From Desmodesmus armatus (Eukaryota > Chlorophyta > Chlorophyceae > Sphaeropleales > Scenedesmaceae), in the NCBI GenBank assembly GCA_007449985.2, contig VIIQ02000185.1:63267-127266 (forward strand): a stretch of 64,000 nt of DNA, read 5' to 3'. The stretch's first letter is position 1. Each line of letters starts with the position of its first letter. Both the position numbers and the translations under genes were made by a program. Positions 55,899-64,000 of this stretch are shown in pieces. The notes under the pieces are model-generated. The model made no database searches and had not been told where the DNA came from. It saw only the letters and a list, made by a program, of their open reading frames with translations.

Positions 55899-57768
55899 AT
55901 GCAGCAGAGCAAGCCAGCACACGAGCAGCTGACCCAGTACCGGGACCAGTTGGCCAATGACCTGCAGCGAGTAGAGGCATCGGTAGGTCCGCTATTGATG
56001 TTGTGATGGTCACAGCTCAGCCCTGTCCTGTCCCACCTCAGCCAGCAGCTGACAGTCTGTGCTGCCAGCATGCAAGCCACCTCGCCAGATACTGTTACTG
56101 TTACATCGTTCACATCGTTCAGGAAAACCTCGTACACGCGCCCATGTAGTAGCGCTGAAACAGTGGACTCAACAGCGCTGCAGCCATGTTAGCTGGGCCT
56201 CCTGCTCTTCCATAAATGGATATGTCGTGTGTGATCACGGGCAGAAGCCGACAGAGCACAGAATGCGTAAGAACAGTCATCTGGCCTAGCAGGTGGCCTG
56301 CCTGCTTGCCTGCCTGCCCACCCACCTGCCTCCCCCCCCTCTGCCTGCCTGCCTACCCACATCTGCCGTGCAGATCCTGGACATGGAGTCCAACTACTTC
56401 AATGCAGAGCACTCACAGACAGGCAACGTCCTCAAGGTGGGGTCAATACACAGGGTGGCTTGTTTGGTTTAAGCCGATGCACGACAGCTGCACACATGGG
56501 TTTGGATGACGCAGTTGTCAGGACCTAATGACCACAGGTGTGAGCAGCAGCAGTGACAGCGGCAGCAGCAGCAGCAGCAGTGATAGCAACAGCAAGGCGA
56601 AATGAAGGAGGACACAACGCCATGTTTTTGACACTTCGCCAAAACTTGATCAAACCTTGGCACCAACAATTCATGCTCATCGGCTGCATGAATTGTCGTC
56701 CCCAGGGTTTTGAGGGGCTGCTGAGCACCAAGGAGGTCATGCGCAAGCCCGCCCGCTCCCCCCCCCCCTGTTTGCCGCGCGACCACACACCCACACCCCT
56801 TGCTGATGCATGCCGCCCCCCTGATACTTCAAGATGTCTGACATCAGCCACATACTCCCTGTCCGTCTGTGTCTTCTTTCCCCAGGGTTTTGAGGGTCCT
56901 GCTGAGCACCAAGGAGGCCATGTGCATGCTCTCCCCCCCCCCCCCCCAGGCACCCGCCCTGCTCACCCACCCACCCACCCAGCCACCCAACCTCTTCCAA
57001 TGAATACATGTCTGTGCTTATCAACTTTCTGCAGGGTTTTGAGGGTCTGCTGAGCACCAAGGAGGCAATGCGCAAGCGCCAGAACCGTGGCTACAAGACT
57101 GAGGACCGGCTGTTCAGCCTCAGCAGCAGGAGCAGCCCACTGGTCAAGGAGCTGGGCGATGGGGCGGACGGGCTTGATGGAATGGCACCAGGAGGGTTTG
57201 GGAAGAAGGTGGGTGGGTCACCCGGGGGCGGGGGGGGGGGGGATGACTCGTCTGCCAAAGTGATGTGCAAGCTTCTGTTTGAAGTGCGCTGGGGGCCAGG
57301 CTGTTGGGGGAGAGGGAGGGCAGGGACAGGGGATGTCGCGACTTTCACCAGGGTGGTTGACAACAGGACAGGCTGTTCAGCCCCAACAGCAGAAGCAGCC
57401 CACTGGTCAAAAAATTAGGCGATGGGGCGGACGGACTTGATGGACTGGCACCAGGAGGGAAGAAGGTGGGTGGCAGGGGTGCGTGCAGAAGCCTTTGAAC
57501 CATGAGCATCACCCTGCAGGGTCAAAAGGGTGGCAGGTCATGTGTCAACACAGGCTGTAAGGGTAAACAACACATGCTGTCGCAATGACAGGGTAACGCA
57601 CCCCTGCGCAGGAAGTATGTGCATGTAGCGTCAGACGTTGCTTTGTTTGTCCAGCCGGCAAGTGAACCAGACAGATGCTGATGCTGCTTCTGCTGCTCTG
57701 CTGATTGTGTGCAGGGGTATGCCAAGGGCTATGCGCAGAAAGGCTATGCTCAGAAGGGCAAGCGGTGA
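55899..57768 (+). CDS. EAF6: Eaf6/MEAF6-like histone-acetyltransferase complex subunit, 124 aa
   Basis: Four exons in phase: 55899-55982, 56374-56436, 57035-57208, 57715-57768 (TGA). The order of motifs matches Eaf6. An N-terminal coiled coil (EQLTQYRDQLANDLQRVEAS) is followed by the conserved ILDMESNYFNAE...GNVLKGFEGLL block, where yeast and animal proteins have the YL..T..GNII.G...L pattern. A basic stretch (AMRKRQNRGYKTEDRLFSLS) is then followed by SSRSSP. Eaf6 is a small scaffold subunit of NuA4 and related MYST acetyltransferase complexes in the nucleus. The last exon adds GYAKGYAQKGYAQKGKR, a Lys/Tyr/Gly repeat that I do not associate with the family. Length is within the family range. 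Exon 3 is flanked by echoes at both ends. Confidence 0.82.
56701..56930 (+). repeat. Two echoes of the start of Eaf6 exon 3
   Basis: CAGGGTTTTGAGGGKCTGCT and the following GAGCACCAAGGAGG copy the exon start at 57032-57075 into 56703-56748 and 56883-56928. Both keep the CAG acceptor and read GFEGLLSTKE; the second has one extra base (frame lost after GFEG). Confidence 0.9.
57370..57470 (+). repeat. Echo of the end of Eaf6 exon 3 with donor
   Basis: The exon end at 57108-57214 (LFSLSSRSSPLVKELGDGADGLDG) is copied about 265 bp downstream with substitutions and a short deletion. It is again followed by GAAGAAGGTGGGTGG, so the donor is intact. Confidence 0.88.
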
Positions 57769-59602
57769 CACGCCGCAAGGCAGCCAGCAGCCATCACAGT
57801 CGTCAGCAGCAGACAGCAGCAGCAGCCTGGCTCCTGCCCCACATTGTGTTCACTTTCTGTGCGGGAAGAAAGTAGCACGCCAGCAAGGCAACACACAGCC
57901 AGCAGACACAGCCTCACAGGGTTGCTGTCGAACAGTCCCCACCCCACCCCTTGGGTTTGTATGACGGCTCGGGGCTTGTTTGCAGCTTGGGCTGATGCGC
58001 CATGGACAGCAATGACGCATCACTGTGGCAACACAGTCAGCAGGTGTAGTGGCATGGTTGCTGTCCCGACCCACACCCATGGGTATTTTGGGGGGGAGGT
58101 TGTTACAAGTATGTACATTGGTTGCGCTGTGTCTTCACCACCAGTCGCTTGCTGCCACGCTATCAACGTGTGAGCATTACACGGTCGATAGTGTCGTTGG
58201 CTGGCTGGAATTGAAGGCTCTGGACTCTGTCGGGGCTGCCCCTCCCCTGACACCCCTGTGTACTGTACAGATCGGCAGCCTGCAGGGTTTGCCATTGACT
58301 GCGGTTCCTGTTGACTAGTGACTATTCCTTTCCTCTGTGCCTGACATGGCCGTTTGTGCAGCTGAGAAAGAACGTCATGTTGTCACGCCTTTCCATCGTT
58401 GGTTTTGAGTGAAAGTTCACTGTACTGGCATGAGCTTCAGCCTCTCCTACCCTGCCTGAGGGAGGAGAGGACTGCATGTTGTAGTGCGTACAGCGCCCCT
58501 GATTGCTGCCGCTCTGGCCAAAAGGGTAGGAAGGCAAAATATGTCTTCAGGGGGATGATGGCCAAGAGAAGGTGGTGACGCGCCAGTCATACACACCCGT
58601 TGCCTCTCAGAATCCCACATCACCAAAAAATGTTAGCAGCTTGAATGGTTGACAGAATAGGCTACAAGGATACTGCCTCCAACTCCTCTGCAAATGCTCC
58701 AAGCCCCTTCACTCGTTACAAGCAGAAGTCTACATCGGCTTTCATGGGGCTAATAGTGTGCCTTGTCCACTGTACTTCTGTCAGTTTCCTCACCAACACG
58801 GCCACGTGGACGCAAACCCCTGTCCGCACAACAGCTGCTCACAGCTCAGAACCTGATTGTGCTTGCTTTGAATAGTGTGACGGAGCTCACGCGGTTGACG
58901 ACTGCGCCTTCCGTGATGTGGAACCTCCATGTCACACTTTCAAACCCTAGTCATGTGCTAACATGTTTGACAACGACCGGACGTGACATAGACTGCCGGG
59001 TGTGGATCAACGCTAGTGTTGTCATTTCCTCACAGTTTCCGCTCGTGCACAAGTCGCTGCAGGAGTTCTACTACTCTTGCTGTTTTCTGCACACCCCAGT
59101 GCTGACCACTTGCCAGCCCTGTGCCGGCGTTTTTGATATCAGGTGTGTGCAAATGACTGTTGTGTGGCTGTTAAAGCAGCTGCATGCCCCATGTTCCCCT
59201 GCATACTTGCCAGCAGGGCAGATAGGGTTGTTTCTGCTCTACCACCCCGGTGGTTGCGCTCAGATCCCCATCACCTAGCCTGCACGTGTAAGCTCCTATA
59301 TCTTTGTTGAATACAATTAGACACCATCTTGCTTTTTGTATGCTGTGATCGTGATCCTTCTACACGTGCACATCTCAGATTGCTTGCAGCGTTTGCTTGC
59401 GGTAGGGCACCGCAGGGCTCGCTGTGACTGCTCGTTATCATATATTTGCTGTTTATAATGGTTTAAAACGCAGCAGTGCGGGTTTGCCGCTCGCTAGGGC
59501 TATTGCTGCTTCCGACACCCCCTACCTACTGCTGCTGCTGCTCTCTGTCTGCCCGTGCCTGCCGGTTCCCGCCCATGCTCCAGCACAGCAGAACCTGTCA
59601 AG
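57769..59602. other. Intergenic region between Eaf6-like and glutamine synthetase genes
   Basis: 1.8 kb without a recognisable coding, repeat or RNA feature. Open frames near 58763-59278 have no domain and no neighbouring splice support. Confidence 0.5.
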
Positions 59603-62600
59603 ATGTCGTCCACCAAGGTTTATGGACCCGTCGGGAGATCCGCCCCTTCCTGGATCACTCCATCACCATGCACTACATGAGCACCATCCCCGATCAGGGA
59701 GGCAAGATCATCGCAGGTGGGTGCAGGAGCTCAGGCTAGATGCTTCTAACAGTCCAAGGGCTACAGGATAGCTTCCAGCATATTAGGTTCATTCGATATG
59801 GTTGGGGAGTCTGGTTGACCTGACTAGGCCAGGCCTGGGGGCCAGATCGGGGCCCTGCTGAAGGCAAGGCTGGGTTCTAGACTAGGCCAGGGTGCAACCC
59901 CTGGTTGTGCATAGGTAGCAGAGGCCAGGGTTGGAGTGGGCTAGCTGCACTTCTGGCAGCATTGGCAAGAAGTCGCACCAAGGACTGGCTGTTAGCAGGC
60001 CGTGTCAACTTTCACACCGGGTGATGCCCCCCCCCCCCCACCCCCCGCGCGCGCTTTCCATAGCAGGAGCTCACCAGGCGGCTTGGTTCTCCCATCTTAT
60101 CTAGCGCCCTGTAGCATACTACAACCTGTGCCTTCTGTCCGTCGGCTTCACTGTATACAAGGTCGGACCCACTATCCGCCCAAGGCCCAGCTTGCGACAG
60201 GCTTCACCTGTAGAGCGTGTGTAGATTTGTGGCTGTGGCTCTGACCACTCAATCTCGAACACCCCAACCCTGCTTGCACTGAGGCTTGCACTCACCCTAG
60301 TCCCACCTCCCACCCCTTTCTCCCCCACCCCCGTTTGCATTTACGTTCCAACTCTCACAAAGAGTATGTGTGGGTTGGTGGTACCGTGCTGACCTGCACT
60401 CCAAGGCTCGCACCCTGGCCAAGGTGCCCACACATCGTGCAACAAGCAACCCTATTGGCATCAAGGATTCCTCTTAACATCCTCTCTCTCCCTTCTCCGC
60501 ATCCCCTTTCCACTACCGCACTGCACTACATCCCTTGTCTCACACTTGCATACCTCACCCTTCACTCCCCCCCCCCCCCCCCCCCACCGACTGCTTGCAG
60601 AGTACGTGTGGATCGGTGGCACCGGCGCCGACCTGCGCTCCAAGGCGCGTACCCTGGCCAAGGTTCCCACCAAGCCTGAGGAGCTGCCCCACTGGAACTA
60701 CGATGGCTCATCAACCGGCCAGGCACCAGGGACTGACTCTGAGGTCTACCTCATCCCCCGCGCCATCTTCAAGTGAGTGATGTGTTGCACATGTTGGCGG
60801 GATAAGTCAGGTTCAGGGTTCAAGTCCTTCACAGGCCGCTTCATGGTGCACAGATAGTCACAGTTCACGGTGCCAAGTCCTGTACATGTGACATTAGGCA
60901 GGCAGACACTGACTGACTCTTAGGTCTACTTCATCCCCCGTGCCATCTTCAAGTGAGTGCAAATTAGAACGCTGGGGTGAGCACACCTAGGCTGCACATA
61001 GGCATAGCTTCATCACCTGCGCAGTCGTCACAGCACAGTTTGGTGTTGGTAGCCCTATTTGATGCTCCTCCTCAATTATGCTGCCTCCCCCCCCCCCCCT
61101 CCCCGTTCCGCAGGACCCCTTCCGCATGGGTGACAACATTCTGGTCCTGTGTGACACCTATGAGCCCCCCGCGTGGCCCCTGACGGCACAGTGGGTGCGC
61201 CCAAGCCCATCCCCACCAACACACGTGCCAGCTGCAATGCAGTCATGGAGAAGGCTAAGTCAGAGGAGCCCTGGTGAGTAATACGTTGGTCCCCCCCCAC
61301 CGGGGCATGCATGCGCTCCCCCCCCCCCCCCCTTCCCCGCCCCCTGCGACCCCCCCCACCGGGGCATGCATGCGCTCCCCCCCCCCCCTCTCCTCCCGCC
61401 CCCTGCGACCCCCCTGCCCCCCCCCCCCCCCCCGCCCAAGCCCATCCCCCAGCACACGCGCCAGCTGCATTGCTGTCATCGAGAAGGCTAAGTCTGAGAG
61501 CCCTGGTGTGTTCTGGGGTGGAAATGGTGCATATTGCGTTGTATGCTCCCATGTGCAGTTCCCCTCCCCCTTTTCGACCCTTGGCTCCCCTACCCCCCCC
61601 CCTCCTGCCTTGCGTGTGTGTGCCCTGCCCATATAACATATGCACCCCCCCCCCCCCTCCCGGGCCCCACCCTGGAAATGTCTCTATGTCGGTCTTGGGG
61701 TAAGGTTCACTCGTCACGCACTTACTTTTGCACTTGTTGACATGCTCCCCTGGCATCGAACAAGAGTACAGCCTGCTCACCCCCCTCCCCTGCTCTACTC
61801 TGCCACTCACACTAACGCATATCTCTGCCCCCCCCCCCGCCTGTGCAGGTTTTGCATTGAGCAGGAGTACACCCTGCTGAACCCCCTCACCAAGTGGCCC
61901 CTGGGCTGGCCCGACAACGGATACCCCGCACCCCAGGTGAGCTGCTGGCAACTCGTTTGTATCTACTCTGCCTTTCAGTGATCAAACAGCACCATAATCT
62001 GCAGCACGGTTTGAATACCTTACAAGTAGCGCCCATCGGCTGTATAGATCAGTTGGCATCATACAAAGTTGCGCTGAGTGGATATTTCTGCCATCTGGAC
62101 AACTAATACCGCTCATCAATTGGGTCAACCCCTCAATTATGTTCACCCCTTGTCATTCTTTGTTATCCCTTTGTCATTCCTTGTCCCCCTGCAGGGTCCC
62201 CTACTACTGCTCTGCTGGTACCGGCTGCTCCATTGGTCGCGACATTGCTGATGTGCACTACAAGGCCTGCCTGTAGCCGGCATCAACATCAGCGGCACCA
62301 ATGCAGAGTCATGCCCTCACAGTGGGAGTACCAGGTGGGTCTTGTGCCGGCCGGCTGCCGTGGCGGCATCTGTGCCTGTGAGAGGTTCACGGTGTTACCT
62401 GTACCTTCCTGTAGGGTCAGACTGTGTTTGCAATGCTGCATCTGCAATTCTGCGCCTGCACACCCTCACAGTGGGAGTATCAGGTGCGTGGGTGACACTG
62501 GCATCTGGGTGCCTGTGGAAAGAGTCTCTTCATGCTTTGAGCTGTTGGGGTTGTGCTTACGCGGATTGTTAGGCTGTGTTTCGCCAACTTGAGTCCCCCC

Positions 62601-63765
62601 CCCCCTGGTTTCATCTTTTTGCCGCAGGTTGGTCCCTGCCTGGGCATGGAGGGAGGTGACCACATGTGGATGTCCCGCTTCCTGCTGGACAGGATCTGTG
62701 AGATGTACAACGTGGAGGTCACATCGACCCCAAGCCCATCCCAGGTGAGGCATTGTGGTGTCAGGCAGGGGAAGGGGGGGGGGCATCTGCAGAAAAGGCT
62801 GGTCGGCAGTTGTGCAGGTTGGAGGCAATCACGCATCTATGGACTGCTCACCATCATACCCAAGGACATGGCGGGTGGGTAGGCAGGCGGTGGGAACATT
62901 GTGTCTGTCATATTGGCGGGGTGTGATGCATGTTGTCACAGGCACATTGAAAGTCCATCCCAAGGATGTCAACCACCCCGCTGCCTCTCACGTCTCCCTC
63001 TAGGGTAGAGACTCACAACCTCGGGATTTATTCTCACACACGTGCGCTCTCACTTGCTACAGGTGACTGGAACGGTGCTGGTGGCCACGTGAACTACAGC
63101 AACAACGCCACACAGCGCCGCGGGCACTGGATGGGACGCCATCCAGGAACAGATCGGCAAGCTGAGAAGCGCCATGCCTACCACATCGCACAGTACGGAG
63201 AGGTGAGTGCATGGATTTGTTACCGTAACCACTTCCTGTTTTTAAATCTGTGTCACCATGGGGGTTTTTATGCTGCTCCAACGCAACCACTGGGTCACAG
63301 GCACAAGCGGTAGCAGGCGCACACGTCACTCCTTTGCCCCGGTTCTTCAATCCCCCTGTAGAAGCAAACGAGTTCTGCAACCGCAACATGTAGCAGTCCC
63401 TTCTCTAACACTTCACACACGGCAAAGAGCAATGGCTTGATAGCAAGCATGAGACCCTCTTGTGCTGTGCTCTTGCACAGCATAATCAAAATCAACAGAC
63501 ACGCGTGTGATGAGTCCCTTACTCTTTTTGCCGGGCTCTTCACTCATCCTCCCGCCGTTTTTGCAGGGCAACGAGCGTCGTCTGACCGGCAAGCACGAGA
63601 CTCCTCCATGCATGACTTCAGCTGGGTGTGGCCAACCGCGGTGCCTCCATCCGTGTGGGGCGCACGGTGCCCGTCGACAAGTGGGCTACTATGAGGATAG
63701 GCGCCCTGCAGCAACCTGGACCCCTACGTGGTGTGCAAGCTGCTGGTGGAGACAACCCTGCTCAT
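59603..63765 (+). CDS. GLN: Glutamine synthetase (GSII, cytosolic type), 3' end outside window, many indels
   Basis: Exons: 59603-59716, 60601-60772, 61114-61273, 61849-61936, 62195-62334, 62628-62744, 63063-63202, 63567-63765. Eukaryotic GS sequence is plain: [113 protein letters not shown]. They include the Glu and His ligands of the metal and ATP site. The enzyme makes glutamine from glutamate, ammonia and ATP. The usual FGIEQE reads FCIEQE. At least ten single-base gains or losses interrupt the frame, mostly collapsed doublets (near 59630, 61113, 61170, 62198, 62273, 62309, 62724, 63128, 63162, 63600, 63632, 63681, 63710), yet amino-acid conservation is kept on both sides of each. There is no transit peptide at this start, but the first exon is itself frameshifted, so localisation is uncertain. 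The final exon lies past 64000. Confidence 0.85.
60346..60440 (+). repeat. Echo of the start of glutamine synthetase exon 2
   Basis: AGAGTATGTGTGGGTTGGTG and the following bases read EYVWVGGT...[12 protein letters not shown], a diverged copy of 60601-60668, about 240 bp upstream. Confidence 0.88.
60901..60960 (+). repeat. Echo of the end of glutamine synthetase exon 2 with donor
   Basis: GACTGACTCTTAGGTCTACT and ATCCCCCGTGCCATCTTCAA then GTGAGTG copy 60731-60778. The copy has an in-frame TAG created by one change, so it could not be used as coding sequence in that frame. Confidence 0.88.
61434..61515 (+). repeat. Echo of the end of glutamine synthetase exon 3
   Basis: CCCAAGCCCATCCCCCAGCA through GAGAAGGCTAAGTCTGAGAG copies 61200-61273 about 235 bp downstream. 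The GTGAG donor has become GTGTG. The intron between contains two copies of a CACCGGGGCATGCATGCGCT block (about 61300 and 61360). Confidence 0.85.
61752..61800 (+). repeat. Echo of the start of glutamine synthetase exon 4
   Basis: GCATCGAACAAGAGTACAGC then CTGCTCACCCCCCTC is a diverged copy of 61857-61890 ([11 protein letters not shown]), about 100 bp upstream. Confidence 0.7.
62455..62490 (+). repeat. Echo of the end of glutamine synthetase exon 5
   Basis: CACCCTCACAGTGGGAGTAT then CAGGTGCG copies 62311-62338 (PSQWEYQ plus donor) 150 bp downstream. Confidence 0.75.
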
Positions 63766-63867
63766 GTGAGTGGAGCAAATCAACCCTGTTCTGGAGTTGT
63801 TGTGGGATGGGGTGAGGTGGTGTCAAGGATTGGTGTTGATGGTTGTGCTCCCAGTGACCCTTGTGGG

Positions 63868-63920
63868 TGTGCAGCTGGTGGAGATAACCTGTTCTCATGT
63901 GAGTTCGTGCTCATGTGACT
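63868..63920 (+). repeat. Echo of the end of glutamine synthetase exon 8
   Basis: GTGTGCAGCTGGTGGAGATA then ACCTGTTCTCATGTGAGT copies 63731-63770 ([12 protein letters not shown] plus donor) about 135 bp downstream. Confidence 0.8.
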
Positions 63921-64000
63921 AGCGTCAATCTTGTGCATGTCAAGCGGCTGGCAGCATTGCAATTTTGTCCTAGCATGTGCTACCAGATCGGGGAACAGGG

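Noticed and set aside
58763..59278. 171-codon plus-strand open frame before glutamine synthetase
   Set aside because: No domain and no linked exons; composition is like the flanking intergenic DNA.
1..64000. CRISPR arrays, bacterial operons, tRNA or rRNA genes
   Set aside because: No regularly spaced direct repeats with unique spacers, no ribosome-binding-site style gene strings, and no cloverleaf or rRNA signature noticed by eye. A tRNA scan was not possible, so small RNA genes could be missed.

Overview
This window is nuclear DNA from an intron-rich green alga, not bacterial sequence. Genes are split into short exons with GTGAGT/GTGCG donors and CTGCAG/TGCAG acceptors. CAG/CTG triplet runs appear as poly-Q and poly-A tracts, introns carry C and G homopolymers, and the recognisable proteins are plant or algal types. 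The style fits Chlamydomonadales (Chlamydomonas/Haematococcus-like). The species is inference. Exon models were assembled by hand by joining conserved reading frames at consensus splice sites and checking phase. Five gene models keep frame with no correction.

Layout: 0.1-6.2 kb (-) NTMC2T5-type SMP/C2 lipid-transfer protein. 8.3-10.2 kb (+) RJL-type small GTPase. 11.5-13.5 kb (-) secreted Cys-rich protein. 14.0-17.7 kb (+) poly-Q-containing 2-oxoglutarate/Fe(II) oxygenase. 20.6-22.9 kb (-) uncertain multi-pass membrane protein. 23.8-27.3 kb (+) NRAMP metal transporter. 30.2-33.5 kb (-) class I cyclic-nucleotide phosphodiesterase (PDE-A). 34.7-36.9 kb (-) 5'-truncated LINE. 37.7-41.5 kb (-) MYND zinc-finger protein. 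43.1-51.2 kb (-) second phosphodiesterase (PDE-B), whose last intron holds two adjacent elements with shared ends; one carries a 464-codon coiled-coil ORF. 51.7-55.5 kb (-) IQ-motif, RPxS-rich protein. 55.9-57.8 kb (+) Eaf6/MEAF6-like chromatin subunit. 59.6 kb to the window edge (+) cytosolic-type glutamine synthetase, last exon outside the window.

The most unusual property is that exon-intron junctions are repeatedly copied. In at least six genes, the first or last 30-100 bases of an exon, with its splice site and adjoining intron, occur again once or twice in the neighbouring intron as diverged 'echoes'. Some echoes retain a usable GT or AG and sometimes the catalytic codons. I regard this as the best candidate for an undescribed process here.

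A second theme is sequence quality. Five otherwise clean genes each lack exactly one base, usually in a short homopolymer, and the glutamine synthetase exons contain about a dozen indels with little loss of amino-acid identity. This looks more like uncorrected long-read consensus than gene death, but that cannot be proved here.

The genes do not form a pathway. Several neighbours are divergently arranged over short intergenic regions. The phosphodiesterase pair suggests cAMP/cGMP signalling, and the RJL GTPase is a family associated with flagellated cells.
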